A DNA stretch of 64,000 nucleotides, from contig NZ_CP046804.1 in the NCBI RefSeq assembly GCF_009763805.1, forward strand, positions 2,480,001-2,544,000, read 5' to 3'. Each line of letters opens with the position of its first letter. The stretch's first letter is position 1. Shown in pieces: positions 20,463 through 30,996 of the stretch. The notes under the pieces are model-generated. The model saw nothing but the letters and a program-made list of their open reading frames with translations, did no database searches and had not been told where the DNA came from. The position numbers and the translations under genes were made by a program. Origin of the DNA: Vibrio cidicii. Its GTDB lineage: Bacteria; Pseudomonadota; Gammaproteobacteria; Enterobacterales; Vibrionaceae.

Positions 20463-22294
20463 TAGTACACATCCCTCTGGTAACGTTTCGCTTTACGAAG
20501 CTCATTGAAATATTCTTCTGCTTTTTCACGTGACAGGCCACCCTGTTGCTGCGCGACGACGATCAGCGCTTCATGGACATCTTTCGCCATGCGTGTGGCA
20601 TCACCACAGATATAAACGTAGGCGCCATCTTGCAGCCATTGCCATACCTGCTCAGCTTGTTCCAACACACGGTGTTGCACGTACACTTTTTCATGTTGGT
20701 CACGGCTGAAGGCGACGTCCAAGCGAGTCAGCGCGCCCGACTTCAGGTATTTCTGCCATTCCACTTGGTAAAGGAAATCTTGGGTGAAGGTGCGATCGCC
20801 AAAGAACAACCAGCTCTTACCATCCGCTCCGCGGTTATCACGCTCTTGGATAAAGCTGCGGAACGGCGCAATACCAGTACCCGGGCCAATCATGATCACT
20901 GGCGTTGAATCATCTTGCGGCAGTTTGAAGTTGTTGTTGTGCTCGATGAACACTTTCACCGACTCACCTTCCTCCAAACGCTGCCCCAAGAAGCTGGACG
21001 CGCCGCCCTGACGAACTTCGCCATCCACATCGTATTCCACGATGCCCACCGTCAAGTGCACTTCTTCATCCACTTCCGACTGACTGGATGCGATAGAGTA
21101 CAGACGTGGCGTGAGGCGACGTAGCAGAGAAATCAATTGTTCAGCCGAGAGCTTGGTTTTCTTTTCTTTTAGTACATCGACAATTTGCGTGTTTACCGCG
21201 TATTCACGTAGCTTGTCTTTATCTTCCACCAGCTTTTGCAGTTTCTTACTGCCAGACAGCTCAGCAAACTTAGTGACGAACTGCGGATTCGAACCCGTGA
21301 TTTCGTATTTGCTGACCAGTGCGCTGTGCAGCGATAAACTCTCACCATCAACGTCGATACTTTCAACACCAGACAAACCTGCCGCCGCCAACACAGCATT
21401 CGCCAGTTCTGCACTGTTTTCATACCATACGCCTAACGCATCGCCCGGTTGATAAGTCAGACCCGAGTCTGTCAAATCGATTTCGATGTGACGCACGTCT
21501 TTGCCCGAATCGCGGCCAGTGATTTTCTGGCTGGTCAGCAATGTCGCGGTGTACGGATTTTGTTTGTTGTACTGAGAGTGAGAAGTCGTGGCTTGGCCAA
21601 CGGGCAACTGAACCACTTGCGCCTGGCTACCCGCCAACGCTTCTTTGACACTGTCTAGTGCTTTAGCACGCCATTCGGCAGCAGGAGCGTCGTAGTCCAC
21701 ATCGCAATCTACGCGATCGATAAAGCGTTTCGCGCCCAGTTTTTCAAGGAAAGCATCGAAGTCTTTACCAGTTTGGCAGAAAAACTCATAGCTCGAGTCA
21801 CCCAAGCCAATCACACCGTATTGCAGGTTTGGCAGTTTCGGAGCTTTTTTCGATTGCAGGAATTCATGCAGCTCCAGCGCGTTGTCCGGCGCTTCGCCTT
21901 CACCATTGGTTGAAGCCACAAAGATCACATGCGTTTCTTTCGCCAGATCTTTGCCTTTGTAATCACTGGCATCAAACAGTTGTACCGCGATACCAGCAGC
22001 CTGAGCTTCCTGTTCTAATGCTTCGGCCACACCTTTAGCGTTACCGGTTTGCGAAGCAAAAATAATGGTCAGCTTACCTGCAGGTTTTGCGGCGGTCAGT
22101 GCAGCCGCCTGAGTCAAAGGTGCTGAAACGCCCAGAGTCTGAGACTGGCTTAGCCCCCAGAAATAACCACTCACCCAAGCCATTTGCTGAGGTGAGAGTT
22201 GTGAAATCGTTTGTTGCAGCTGGTTTAGCTGCGAGTCGTTGAGTGGGCTTGCAAGCCCAGCTAGCTCTTTTGGTATGGTATTTCCTGAAGACAT
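20462..22294 (-). CDS. cysJ: Sulfite reductase (NADPH) flavoprotein alpha-component
   Basis: Passes electrons from NADPH through FAD and FMN to CysI. Domain order: N-terminal flavodoxin ([15 protein letters not shown] near residue 60), a linker/FAD domain (RLYSIASS), and NADP-binding ([14 protein letters not shown]) ending in the usual KRYQRDVY. An ATG at 22294 is chosen because AAGGAAG precedes it by 8 bases, giving 610 residues; an in-frame ATG at 22315 has no clear ribosome site and would add seven residues. First gene of cysJIH. Positive control by CysB is expected from the family but no site was identified. Confidence 0.95.
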   Translation of the reverse strand: MSSGNTIPKELAGLASPLNDSQLNQLQQTISQLSPQQMAWVSGYFWGLSQSQTLGVSAPLTQAAALTAAKPAGKLTIIFASQTGNAKGVAEALEQEAQAAGIAVQLFDASDYKGKDLAKETHVIFVASTNGEGEAPDNALELHEFLQSKKAPKLPNLQYGVIGLGDSSYEFFCQTGKDFDAFLEKLGAKRFIDRVDCDVDYDAPAAEWRAKALDSVKEALAGSQAQVVQLPVGQATTSHSQYNKQNPYTATLLTSQKITGRDSGKDVRHIEIDLTDSGLTYQPGDALGVWYENSAELANAVLAAAGLSGVESIDVDGESLSLHSALVSKYEITGSNPQFVTKFAELSGSKKLQKLVEDKDKLREYAVNTQIVDVLKEKKTKLSAEQLISLLRRLTPRLYSIASSQSEVDEEVHLTVGIVEYDVDGEVRQGGASSFLGQRLEEGESVKVFIEHNNNFKLPQDDSTPVIMIGPGTGIAPFRSFIQERDNRGADGKSWLFFGDRTFTQDFLYQVEWQKYLKSGALTRLDVAFSRDQHEKVYVQHRVLEQAEQVWQWLQDGAYVYICGDATRMAKDVHEALIVVAQQQGGLSREKAEEYFNELRKAKRYQRDVY

Positions 22295-22405
22295 TGTCAC
22301 GACTTCCTTATTCATTGCGTGACGATAGATTAACCACTCCTTTTAATAACAAGAAAGAATAGATGAGCATGTTTTATAACTTTTTGGAAGTAAGAAAATG
22401 AGAAG

Positions 22406-22636
22406 CTAGCGGCCTTCGACCCTGACTTGCTGAAAGCCAACCGCGAGAGCGGATTTGGAAGCTTCATCTAAATCATCATAAAGACACTCACCACCATGGC
22501 TATCGGTGAGCAAGACAAAACCACCGCGAGCATGGCGAAACTCCACTACCCACGTTCCTTCCTGAATTGATGGCTCGATAATCGCCTCCACCAATTGCTT
22601 TTCTCTGAATAAATTCCGTAGCTCAGTAATGGTCAT
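22406..22636 (-). CDS. Small conserved hypothetical protein
   Basis: 76 residues, not recognised. Begins MTITELRNLFREKQLVEA and contains a WVVEFRHARGGFVLLTDSHG stretch that looks like a small beta-rich fold, then DDLDEASKSALAVGF. The start at 22636 is preferred because AGGGGCAAAG precedes it; an upstream in-frame ATG at 22678 lacks a ribosome site. No signal peptide or membrane segment. It lies just upstream of cysJ on the same strand, 111 bases away, with no evidence of joint function. Confidence 0.6.
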   Translation of the reverse strand: MTITELRNLFREKQLVEAIIEPSIQEGTWVVEFRHARGGFVLLTDSHGGECLYDDLDEASKSALAVGFQQVRVEGR

Positions 22637-22794
22637 CTTTGCCCCTGTCTGACTATGAATTAGTTTCTCAATAAGCATGGATGAGATTGGCCGTTATGCG
22701 AGGGAAATCGCTAGAGTTATAAAAAACAGATATAAAAAAAGGCCCCTTATAATTAGGTGGCCTCATTTGTCATCCATTCATTCACTAAAAGGCA

Positions 22795-23457
22795 TTAAAA
22801 ATGGTATTGCGCGCCCAGAAACCAACCGTTGGCAAAAATGAACGATTTCCCCAGAGACGAAGCAAACGTGTCCGATTCCAAATCGATCACGCGATACCCG
22901 GCACGCAGAGTCAACTGAGATTGCTCAAGCGGCATTTTGTACTGCATACCCGCCATCAAGTCGGTGCTCTTGATCCCTTTGCTGTCGCCAAAGTTCATTT
23001 CACCGATCACATCAAACTGAGTCTCTGGTACTGTGATTTCCGCGTAGCCGTACCAAGCCCAAATCAGTTCATCAAACGATTTTGCCTGAGCCCCGGGCGT
23101 TGCTAAGTCTAGGTATTTGCTATTGCTCAAATCGCTCACCGTGATGCCCGCATCAAAATGCAATAACTCGTGATCCAGCACTTGGTAGTAAAACGTCGCA
23201 TCCAACTTATCAAAGGCCATGTAGTCAGCGTTCACCGACGAGAAGCGCAAACGCGCATTCGGCAAGTACTTGATTGGGTGCTCTAACGAAGCATACACAG
23301 TGCCTGTTGCCACCGTATCGCGCTTCACTTCATTTACCTTGGTGCTGACGCTCCAAAACTCAGCGCCGGCGGTAAAGTCAAGATCCGAGTCCGCAAGCGA
23401 AGGAAAGCTGAGAGACAAGGTGCAGGCTGCGGCCGATATTGCCAAGGTTCTAAGCAT
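22795..23457 (-). CDS. Outer-membrane beta-barrel protein, TIGR04219-like
   Basis: 220 residues. The first ~22 form a Sec signal peptide (LRTLAISAAACTLSLSFPSLA) followed by DSDLDF. The rest alternates polar and hydrophobic residues in barrel-like strands and ends GWFLGAQYHF, with the terminal Phe recognised by the BAM machinery. This fits the small outer-membrane family found in Vibrio and relatives; function is unknown. Standalone gene; the start follows CGGAGT. Confidence 0.75.
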   Translation of the reverse strand: MLRTLAISAAACTLSLSFPSLADSDLDFTAGAEFWSVSTKVNEVKRDTVATGTVYASLEHPIKYLPNARLRFSSVNADYMAFDKLDATFYYQVLDHELLHFDAGITVSDLSNSKYLDLATPGAQAKSFDELIWAWYGYAEITVPETQFDVIGEMNFGDSKGIKSTDLMAGMQYKMPLEQSQLTLRAGYRVIDLESDTFASSLGKSFIFANGWFLGAQYHF

Positions 23458-23554
23458 GAAACTGATACTCCGGTATAGCTAGATAAAAAGAGATAACGCT
23501 GAGGGCGGATCCTATCACACTCTCAGCGCACACTCCGCATAAAATCACCGGACC

Positions 23555-23773
23555 TTACGATTTACACTTTGGTGAGGCAACCACATGCTTAAAAAACCAA
23601 ATACCTACTGCTATCACAATCAACCAAGGCAATAGTTTCAAGACAAATCCGAGCATGCCCAAAAGTAGCATCACCACCAGTGCTATCGCTGTTGCGGCAA
23701 AGACAGTCATCATTGTAATGCCTGTTACTAATAAGGTTGCCGCAAAGACCAGAATAAAAATCAACTCGAACAT
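23555..23773 (-). CDS. pspG: Phage shock protein G
   Basis: About 72 residues with two to three hydrophobic segments and a conserved KLLPWLIVIAVGIWFFK stretch shared with E. coli PspG. Inner-membrane member of the phage-shock response to envelope stress. GGAG lies at the right distance from the second ATG (23773); the first ATG at 23779 directly abuts it, so the shorter start is preferred. A sigma-54 type promoter lies upstream. dusA and zur adjoin it, as they do in E. coli. Confidence 0.85.
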   Translation of the reverse strand: MFELIFILVFAATLLVTGITMMTVFAATAIALVVMLLLGMLGFVLKLLPWLIVIAVGIWFFKHVVASPKCKS

Positions 23774-23802
23774 AGTCATTCTCCTTTGTTTTTATTCATC
23801 AG

Positions 23803-23819
23803 AGCAGGTTCCGTACCAA
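23803..23819 (-). promoter_or_regulatory. Sigma-54 promoter of pspG
   Basis: Minus strand TTGGTACGGAACCTGCTC: the invariant GG (23817-23816) and GC (23805-23804) are separated by exactly 10 bases, as at -24/-12 elements. In E. coli pspG is known to be sigma-54 and PspF dependent. The distance of about 30 bases to the start codon is suitable. Confidence 0.75.
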
Positions 23820-23931
23820 GTTTCAAAAAAATACAAGCTATTGATATAAAATAAAAATCCAACCTAAAAATTGGAAACTTTCGGTTGGCTTTTTGAGAGA
23901 GATGGTGATATTTACCTGCTAGTGGTCAATT

Positions 23932-24912
23932 TTACACATCCAATTCCTGAGGGATCTTCGCCAGTGCTTGCTGAAGCACTTCAATACCTGAACCCGGTTT
24001 ATGCGCATTTTCACTAATGTGACGACGCCATTGGCGTGCGCCCGGCATATTTTGGAACAACCCCAGCATGTGACGAGTCATGTGACCCAAGTACGCACCT
24101 TGAGCTAATTGCTGCTCAATGTAAGGGTACATCTCTTGCACGATCTGACGACGTTTCTTGATCGGCGCGTTAGAACCAAACAGCGCTTGATCTACCGAGG
24201 CTAGCAGATAAGGGCTTTGATAGGCTTCACGCCCAATCATCACGCCATCCAAATGTTGCAAATGCTCTTTGGCCTCTTCCAGCGACTTGACGCCACCATT
24301 GATGGCAATAGTCAAATGCGGGAAATCTTGCTTTAGTTGATACGCGCGAGGGTAATCCAATGGCGGGATTTCGCGATTCTCTTTCGGGCTCAAACCGCTG
24401 AGCCACGCTTTGCGTGCATGAATAGTGAACTGCTCACAACCACCTTTTTCTGCCACTATTGACACAAAATCGGTGAGAAACTGATAAGAGTCTTGATCAT
24501 CGATACCAATACGGGTTTTCACCGTCACCGGAATATCCACCACCTCTTTCATCGCTGCAACGCAGTCTGCCACCAATTGCGGCTCAGCCATTAAGCACGC
24601 ACCAAAACGACCATTTTGTACTCGATCAGATGGGCATCCAACGTTAAGGTTCACCTCATCATAGCCACGCTCTTGCGCCAACTTGGCACAAGTCGCGAGA
24701 TCTTGTGGGTTTGAGCCCCCCAACTGCAATGCAACCTGATGCTCTTCCTCGTTATATGCTAAAAAATCGCCTTTACCATGAATGATCGCGCCCGTCGTCA
24801 CCATTTCGGTGTAGAGTAGGGTCTCTTTGGTCATCAAACGGTGAAAATAACGGCAATGACGATCGGTCCAATCGAGCATGGGCGCGACAGAAAGGCGACA
24901 GGAGTGGGTCAT
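23932..24912 (-). CDS. dusA: tRNA-dihydrouridine synthase A
   Basis: 326 residues from the ATG at 24912 ([20 protein letters not shown]); an in-frame TTG 36 bases earlier is unlikely. Reduces uridine in the tRNA D-loop using FMN and NADPH. Seen: APMLDWTD at the N-terminus, [20 protein letters not shown] with the catalytic Cys at about residue 93, KTRIGID, and the FMN-phosphate region [14 protein letters not shown]. Lies between pspG and the divergent zur. Confidence 0.95.
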   Translation of the reverse strand: MTHSCRLSVAPMLDWTDRHCRYFHRLMTKETLLYTEMVTTGAIIHGKGDFLAYNEEEHQVALQLGGSNPQDLATCAKLAQERGYDEVNLNVGCPSDRVQNGRFGACLMAEPQLVADCVAAMKEVVDIPVTVKTRIGIDDQDSYQFLTDFVSIVAEKGGCEQFTIHARKAWLSGLSPKENREIPPLDYPRAYQLKQDFPHLTIAINGGVKSLEEAKEHLQHLDGVMIGREAYQSPYLLASVDQALFGSNAPIKKRRQIVQEMYPYIEQQLAQGAYLGHMTRHMLGLFQNMPGARQWRRHISENAHKPGSGIEVLQQALAKIPQELDV

Positions 24913-25214
24913 GAGAGTTAATCCTACTAGTTCACAAAAGCTGGCCAATCAGAATAAGTAACGGCGCATCATCAAAGTGGTTGCACGGTTACGTATACCG
25001 ATTGACTGAATATCAAATTTTGGGCCGATATTGTACTGGTTCACCGCAGCTTGTGCCACACTCGCTTTACCTGACGTGCTTTTCCATTTATCGTTGCAGC
25101 AGGTGGACGTTGCGAAAACGATTTGTGAGATTGACTAAGCGTTATTAGCAATTTTATTGGTTTCTCAACGATCTTCGTATAGAAATAGTTTATTATTAAG
25201 AAAGTCCAATTAAT

Positions 25215-25664
25215 ATGGTGAAAGATTTGGACCACACACTACTTGAGCAAATAGAAGGCCTGTGTTCGGCAAGAGGAGTCCGCCTGACTCCGCAACGTAA
25301 AAGAGTCTTTGAGCTGATCTGTTCAAATTCGAAAGCGTCCAGCGCCTATGACCTGCTGGAGCAATTAAAAGAGAGTGAACCTCAAGCCAAACCTCCAACC
25401 GTCTATCGCGCTTTAGATTTTTTAATGGAGCAGGGTTTTATTCATCGGGTTGAGTCAACCAACAGTTTTATCTCCTGCTGCTCATGCAACACGAAACAAC
25501 ATTTTTTTCAGCTACTAATTTGTGATAAATGTGGTGACGTCGTTGAACTTCAGGATGAGACACTGATATCCTTGTTGGCCAATAATGCTGAAAAGTATGG
25601 CTTTAAGCTGACCAATCAAGTGATTGAAACTCATGGTATCTGTAAAGCCTGTGCCTCACAGTGA
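25215..25664 (+). CDS. zur: Zinc uptake regulator, Fur family
   Basis: 149 residues. N-terminal winged helix (RLTPQRKRVFELI...TVYRALDFLMEQGFIHRVES) and a C-terminal dimerisation domain with zinc cysteines in CSCNT, ICDKCGD and GICKACASQ. The spacing and the neighbouring dusA favour Zur over Fur: the HHDHLIC-type Fur motif is replaced by KQHFFQLLICDKC. Represses zinc uptake genes when zinc is sufficient. Divergent from dusA with a 300-base gap that shows no other gene. Confidence 0.9.
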   Translation: MVKDLDHTLLEQIEGLCSARGVRLTPQRKRVFELICSNSKASSAYDLLEQLKESEPQAKPPTVYRALDFLMEQGFIHRVESTNSFISCCSCNTKQHFFQLLICDKCGDVVELQDETLISLLANNAEKYGFKLTNQVIETHGICKACASQ

Positions 25665-25689
25665 AAGAAAAAGATTATAGAAGAACGTT

Positions 25690-26151
25690 ATGCGCGCTGA
25701 ATTTGTAAACCCGTTTTTAGCTTCTTTGATGAATGTTCTAAAAACGATGGCTTCACTGGAATTGAAGCCTCAGAAACCACGTATCAAAAAAGACGAAATC
25801 GCTCGTGGCGATGTTTCTGGCCTTATCGGAATGGTGGGGCAGCAAACTCGCGGCTCAATGTCGATTACGTTTGATGAATCTCTCGCGTTAGAGATCATGC
25901 AAAACATGCTGGGTGAGCGCCCCAACGGATTGAATGAAGAAGTGACCGACATGGTAGGCGAGATTACCAACATGGTGACTGGTGGCGCAAAACGTATTCT
26001 GGCAGAAAGCGGCTTTGACTTTGAGATGGCAACACCGATAGTGGTCTCTGGTAAAGGGCATACCATTCGTCACAAATGCGAAGGGTCGATCATCATCATG
26101 CCATTTGTCTCCCAATGGGGTAATGCCTTTATCGAAATCTGCTTTGAGTAA
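25690..26151 (+). CDS. cheX: CheX-type chemotaxis phosphatase
   Basis: 153 residues, single domain. The motif DMVGEITNMVTGGAKRIL contains the E-x-x-N pair used by CheX/CheC phosphatases to dephosphorylate CheY-P. It starts 25 bases after zur and is probably co-transcribed, though no functional link is known. No chemotaxis genes are nearby. Followed by a strong terminator. Confidence 0.85.
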   Translation: MRAEFVNPFLASLMNVLKTMASLELKPQKPRIKKDEIARGDVSGLIGMVGQQTRGSMSITFDESLALEIMQNMLGERPNGLNEEVTDMVGEITNMVTGGAKRILAESGFDFEMATPIVVSGKGHTIRHKCEGSIIIMPFVSQWGNAFIEICFE

Positions 26152-26169
26152 ATGCAGATGATAAAAATG

Positions 26170-26200
26170 AAAGGTTGATGTTTTTGACATCAACCTTTTT
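26170..26200 (+). terminator. Terminator after cheX
   Basis: AAGGTTGATGT-TTTTG-ACATCAACCTT followed by TTTT; 11-bp stem. It may also act for pgi on the other strand, since A residues precede the stem. Confidence 0.85.
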
Positions 26201-26266
26201 TGTGCACTTTATTTTTTCCTTACTGCACAGAGAAGACCAACATTGGCCTTCTCTCTTGCATCACAC

Positions 26267-27919
26267 TTAGGCTTTAAACGCTTTGAATGCGTTGATTAAG
26301 CCGTTTGTTGAGCTGTCGTGTGAACTGATTTGAGACGCATCTGCAAGCTCAGGTAGGATTTGGTTAGCCAGTTGTTTACCTAGCTCTACGCCCCATTGGT
26401 CAAAGCTGAAGATGTTCCAGATAACACCCTGTACGAAGATTTTGTGTTCGTACATTGCGATCAAGTTACCCAGTGTGCGAGGCGTAATTTGCTTCACTAG
26501 GATGGAGTTTGTTGGGCGGTTACCTTCAAACACTTTGAAAGGCGCAATCGCTGCCACTTCTTCAGCGTTCTTACCTGCTTTCACCAACTCTTCTTTCACG
26601 GTCTCTTCACTCTTACCAAACGCTAGTGCTTCAGTTTGCGCAAAGAAGTTCGACATCAGTTTTTGGTGATGATCGCTAGCTGGGTTGTGGCTGATGGCAG
26701 GTGCAATGAAGTCACATGGGATCAGCTTAGTGCCTTGGTGAATCAGTTGGTAAAACGCGTGCTGACCGTTGGTGCCAGGTTCGCCCCAAATAATAGGGCC
26801 AGTTTGGTAAGTCACCGCATTACCTTCACGGTCAACGTATTTACCGTTTGATTCCATGTTACCTTGCTGGAAGTACGCCGCGAAACGGTGCATGTACTGA
26901 TCGTAAGGTAGAATAGCTTCTGATTCCGCACCGTGGAAGTTGTTGTACCAAATACCGATAAGCGCCAGGATCACAGGAATGTTGCTTTCAAGCTCGCTCG
27001 AAACAAAGTGATTGTCCATCTCGTGAGCGCCATCCAACAGCTCAACGAAGTTATCGTAGCCTACCGCTAATGCGATTGATAGGCCGATCGCAGACCATAG
27101 TGAGTAACGACCACCCACCCAGTCCCAGAATTCGAACATATTCGCAGTATCAATACCGAACTCAGACACGGCTGTCGCGTTGGTGGAAAGCGCAGCAAAG
27201 TGCTTAGCCACGTGAGCTTGATCGCCTGCTGACTCTAAGAACCAATCACGAGCAGTGTGCGCGTTAGTCATGGTTTCTTGCGTGGTGAACGTCTTAGATG
27301 CGATCAAGAATAGCGTCGTTTCTGGATTCACTTTCTTCAACGTTTCAACGATGTGAGTGCCATCGACGTTAGAGACGAAGTGAAGGTTTAGATGATTTTT
27401 GTATGGTGCTAGAGCTTCCGTCACCATATAAGGGCCAAGGTCAGAACCACCGATACCGATGTTCACGATATCTGTAATTGCTTTACCTGTGTAACCTTTC
27501 CACTCACCGCCGATAACGCGATCGGTGAATGATTTCATTTTTTCTAGAACCGCGTTCACTGCTGGCATGACGTCTTCACCGTCTACCATGACTGGGGTAT
27601 TAGCGCGGTTACGTAGTGCCGTGTGAAGAACAGCACGACCTTCGGTTTGGTTGATCGCTTCACCACTAAACATCGCGTCAATGGCCGACTTCAATTCGGT
27701 CTCTTTCGCCAAAGCAAACAGGTGCTTTAACGTTTCCTCATTGATGAGGTTCTTTGAGTAATCGACGAGGATGTCGGAGCCAAAGCGTGCAGAGTATTTG
27801 CCAAAACGCTCCGCGTCTTGAGCAAACAACGCTTTCAGGTCCATATCTTGTGCAGATTCGAAATGCGCGGTAAGCGCTTTCCACGCTTGTGTTTGCGTTG
27901 GATTGATATTTTTCAACAT
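26267..27919 (-). CDS. pgi: Glucose-6-phosphate isomerase
   Basis: 550 residues, same as E. coli. Interconverts glucose-6-phosphate and fructose-6-phosphate. Seen: [11 protein letters not shown] substrate-phosphate loop, [13 protein letters not shown], the signature region [11 protein letters not shown] as [14 protein letters not shown], and the C-terminal GVELGKQLA. Monocistronic, with ATG at 27919 after TCGGGATAGAGACC. Confidence 0.97.
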   Translation of the reverse strand: MLKNINPTQTQAWKALTAHFESAQDMDLKALFAQDAERFGKYSARFGSDILVDYSKNLINEETLKHLFALAKETELKSAIDAMFSGEAINQTEGRAVLHTALRNRANTPVMVDGEDVMPAVNAVLEKMKSFTDRVIGGEWKGYTGKAITDIVNIGIGGSDLGPYMVTEALAPYKNHLNLHFVSNVDGTHIVETLKKVNPETTLFLIASKTFTTQETMTNAHTARDWFLESAGDQAHVAKHFAALSTNATAVSEFGIDTANMFEFWDWVGGRYSLWSAIGLSIALAVGYDNFVELLDGAHEMDNHFVSSELESNIPVILALIGIWYNNFHGAESEAILPYDQYMHRFAAYFQQGNMESNGKYVDREGNAVTYQTGPIIWGEPGTNGQHAFYQLIHQGTKLIPCDFIAPAISHNPASDHHQKLMSNFFAQTEALAFGKSEETVKEELVKAGKNAEEVAAIAPFKVFEGNRPTNSILVKQITPRTLGNLIAMYEHKIFVQGVIWNIFSFDQWGVELGKQLANQILPELADASQISSHDSSTNGLINAFKAFKA

Positions 27920-28233
27920 GGTCTCTATCCCGATGTTACAGTAGGTTCTATTCCTGACAGTCTAGCGAAAACTGTGGAATCCCCGATTTAGCAAAAAAGT
28001 TTTAGTGATTGTCCACCGCACAAGGCCGCATGACAATCTTGAATTGTAATTTTATTTCAGCATGCAATTATGACTGACTCTGCGTGCACCCACCTTGAGT
28101 TAAGTCACGTAAAGCAATATCAACCTGATGACGCCGAGGATTGACCAGCAACGGCGTGCTCTTGTGGTTTGCTTTTGCCAACAAAGATAGCCCTGAAAGC
28201 ACTAATTGCCAAATAGAATATAAAGGAGGCACT

Positions 28234-28662
28234 ATGTGGTTACAGAAAAGCATAACAATCAGCGCGAAAAAGCGCGGCTTTCATCTGATCACTGATGAAA
28301 TTGAACAACAAATGCCGCAGATATCATCTATCTCCGTTGGTTTGTTACATGTTTTCATTCAGCACACGTCGGCCAGTCTGACCATCAATGAGAATGCTGA
28401 TCCAACGGTAAGAATGGACATGGAAAGCCACTTTAATCAGTTTGTCCCCGAACGAGCCCCTTATTATCGCCACGACTACGAAGGGGACGATGATATGCCT
28501 GCGCACATCAAAGCTTCCGTCTTGGGAAGCAGCGTGACGATTCCGATCAAACATGGCAGGCTCGCGTTGGGCACTTGGCAAGGAATCTATCTGGGAGAAC
28601 ATCGCGATCATGCTGGAGCGCGAACATTGATTGTCACTTTGCACGGAGAAGAAGAGAAGTAA
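28234..28662 (+). CDS. YjbQ family protein (UPF0047)
   Basis: 142 residues. The ATG at 28234 is set by a perfect GGAGG six bases upstream; longer frames from 28141 have no ribosome site. Conserved motifs: [22 protein letters not shown], the [15 protein letters not shown] metal-ligand region and [17 protein letters not shown]. coli YjbQ has weak thiamine phosphate synthase activity; the true role is unknown. Convergent with the outer-membrane gene that follows. Confidence 0.85.
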   Translation: MWLQKSITISAKKRGFHLITDEIEQQMPQISSISVGLLHVFIQHTSASLTINENADPTVRMDMESHFNQFVPERAPYYRHDYEGDDDMPAHIKASVLGSSVTIPIKHGRLALGTWQGIYLGEHRDHAGARTLIVTLHGEEEK

Positions 28663-28680
28663 GCTTCTGGACAGGTGCGT

Positions 28681-29904
28681 TTAAAAAGGTTGATTCACCA
28701 TCAGACGCAGTTGGCTTCCCTCACCGCCCCAAGCCATCTCAGCTCGAACGACCAAGCCTTCGAGCTGCATGCGCACGCCGCCGCCAGCACTCCATTTGAG
28801 GCTGTTGTGCAGTTCAAACAGATCCAGCTCATCACTACTCACTCTGCCTAGATCGACAAAGGCTACCCATTGCCACCATGGAATACTGTAGCTATTGAGG
28901 AGCGACACCTCGCTCAGCGGCTGCCAATTGGGTAGAACACGATATTCCGCGCTGTAATGAATCGCCGAGCGGCCGTGGAAACGTCCTGCAGGAAAACTTC
29001 TCAGCCGCTGCAAACCACCTAAACTGACCTGATCCAACTCGGGTGGGCGCTCACAGACAAACCGCTCATTGCACTCGAACCACGTCGGCGTATCGGCAAA
29101 ATAGAAATCGACCGCCAGTACCTGCTTTTCAAACGTCTCCTCCCATGAGCCCAGATCCCAAAACGCGTTGGCTTGATACTCATACTTCAACCAGCGATTG
29201 TCGTTACCCCAATTTTCGTCGGCATAGCTGACCGCCACATTGGTGCGATAGCCATCAGAAGGATCACGCACATCGTTGCGATTATCCCACTCCAATTGTA
29301 CTTTGAGTCCGGTAGAATCGCTGTCACGGCTTGACATATTTTGCACCGAGCGCGAGGTTTGAAACGGCTGAAAATCGAGGGAGGTAATGCCACTGCGGGC
29401 AGGAGAATGGCCTTTGATTTGGCGGCTGGGCTCAAAAGCGGCACGAGCACCGCGAAAAGCGGCGTGTCCCCACGGCACGATATAGCGAATCGACAAGCGA
29501 TTGTTCGACTCCTCACCAGTTGCAATCGCTCTCTCATCACGGCTGGAATCATTGTCGCCAGCGCGGCGAAAGTAGTATTCGTTGTCGACGTATTTGCCTT
29601 GATACAACTCTGCACCGAGTAGCCAGTAATCACCAAACTGATAGTTGCTCGCCGCCAGATAGGTGAAGTAGCTGCCTCTGTCTGAGTAGGCTACGGCGCC
29701 AAACAGTGCAGCGTTCGACTGACCGAAATGTTTGACAGCGCCTGCCACACCGAGGGTATTTCCCATCCCTTCACTGGTGTAATAAAAAGGCGCAGCCGAT
29801 GTATTCGGTAACCAGCCTGGCCAGCCGTCAGCCCAACTCACATTGGATATGGGCAGCACAAGAGGGAACAAAAACAAAAAATTCCGTTTCAGAGTTGTCA
29901 TCAT
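28681..29904 (-). CDS. Outer-membrane surface-antigen-like (Omp85 C-terminal) protein
   Basis: 407 residues with signal peptide (KRNFLFLFPLVLPISNVSWA) and no POTRA repeats. The sequence resembles the membrane barrel of the D15/BamA surface-antigen family: EWDNRNDVRDPSDGYRTNV, a long barrel and terminal Phe (LRLMVNQPF). The GLQRLRSFPAGRFHGRSAI stretch resembles the loop-6 VRGF/Y region as LRSFPAGRF. Two ATG codons are adjacent at 29904 and 29901. It begins 3 bases after the alr stop, so it is likely in one operon with alr. Function unknown. Confidence 0.75.
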   Translation of the reverse strand: MMTTLKRNFLFLFPLVLPISNVSWADGWPGWLPNTSAAPFYYTSEGMGNTLGVAGAVKHFGQSNAALFGAVAYSDRGSYFTYLAASNYQFGDYWLLGAELYQGKYVDNEYYFRRAGDNDSSRDERAIATGEESNNRLSIRYIVPWGHAAFRGARAAFEPSRQIKGHSPARSGITSLDFQPFQTSRSVQNMSSRDSDSTGLKVQLEWDNRNDVRDPSDGYRTNVAVSYADENWGNDNRWLKYEYQANAFWDLGSWEETFEKQVLAVDFYFADTPTWFECNERFVCERPPELDQVSLGGLQRLRSFPAGRFHGRSAIHYSAEYRVLPNWQPLSEVSLLNSYSIPWWQWVAFVDLGRVSSDELDLFELHNSLKWSAGGGVRMQLEGLVVRAEMAWGGEGSQLRLMVNQPF

Positions 29905-29906
29905 GA

Positions 29907-30992
29907 TTATTCGCTGTAAGACATCTCCACACGAGACGTCAGTTTGGTCACCAGTTCATAGGCGATAGTGCCAATGTGTTGTGCCACCGCTTCTGAGGGC
30001 AAATCGGCCCCCCAAAGAATGGCTTCATCGCCCACTTCGTCAGCCGCATCAGGCCCTAAATCAACGGTCAACATGTCCATAGAGACTCGACCGGCGATCG
30101 GCACCTGGCGACCATTCACCAGCACGGGCGTACCATTGGGTGCGGTGCGCGGGTAGCCATCACCATAACCAATCGCAATCACGCCGACTTTGGTGTCGCG
30201 CGCGCTGGTCCAAGTCGCCCCATACCCCACGGACTCGCCCGCTTTCACTTCTCGCACCGCAATCAAATGCGACTTGAGAGTCATCACTGGTTTAAAGCCT
30301 AGCTCAGCGGCCGACTTATCGCCAAACGGCGACACACCGTACATGATGATCCCGGGGCGCACCCATTCAAGCTGACTCTCTTGCCAAGCCAGCAGCCCAG
30401 CGGAAGCGGCCAATGAGCGCTCGCCATGACAGCCTTGAGTTAACGCCATAAACAGTTCAATTTGGTTACGCGTAGTCGCATTGTCCAACTCATCGGCGCA
30501 GCCAAAGTGGCTCATGTAACGCAGCGGTTTTGCCACATTCGGGCATTGATGCAAACGGGTGACAAAATCCTGATACTGTTCGGGGCGCACGCCAAGACGA
30601 TGCATGCCGCTGTCGATTTTTAGCCACACCACCACGGGTGTTTCCAGCTCAGCCGTTTCCAAGTCGCGCAGTTGCTCTTCACAGTGCACCACGGTTTGAA
30701 TGTTATTGGTGACTAACACAGGCAAATCGCCAGACGAGTAGAACCCTTCCAGAAGTAAGATCGGCTTCACCACCCCACACGCGCGCAGTTGCAACGCTTC
30801 TTCAATGCGCGCCACACCAAAAGCATCGGCGCCAATGGCGTGCTTAGCCACATGGCGTAAACCGTGTCCATAGCCATTGGCCTTGACCACCGCCATCACT
30901 TTACTGTGAGGCGCAAGCTGTTTGATGCGCTGAAGATTGTGCTGTAGCGCGCTTAAATCGATGCACGCGGTAGCGGCTTTCATGTAGTTCAT
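29907..30992 (-). CDS. alr: Alanine racemase, PLP-dependent
   Basis: 361 residues from the ATG at 30992 (an ATG three codons later, at 30983, aligns best with the E. coli N-terminus MQAATVV). Makes D-alanine for peptidoglycan. Seen: the PLP lysine in [12 protein letters not shown], the second catalytic tyrosine region GYGATWTS, and IGYGDGYPR. Starts 4 bases after the dnaB stop. The dnaB-alr order is the same as in E. coli. Confidence 0.95.
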   Translation of the reverse strand: MNYMKAATACIDLSALQHNLQRIKQLAPHSKVMAVVKANGYGHGLRHVAKHAIGADAFGVARIEEALQLRACGVVKPILLLEGFYSSGDLPVLVTNNIQTVVHCEEQLRDLETAELETPVVVWLKIDSGMHRLGVRPEQYQDFVTRLHQCPNVAKPLRYMSHFGCADELDNATTRNQIELFMALTQGCHGERSLAASAGLLAWQESQLEWVRPGIIMYGVSPFGDKSAAELGFKPVMTLKSHLIAVREVKAGESVGYGATWTSARDTKVGVIAIGYGDGYPRTAPNGTPVLVNGRQVPIAGRVSMDMLTVDLGPDAADEVGDEAILWGADLPSEAVAQHIGTIAYELVTKLTSRVEMSYSE

Positions 30993-30996
30993 GGCG

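Noticed and set aside
28141..28233. Longer N-terminus for the YjbQ protein
   Set aside because: No ribosome site, and the ATG at 28234 has a perfect GGAGG and matches the family start.
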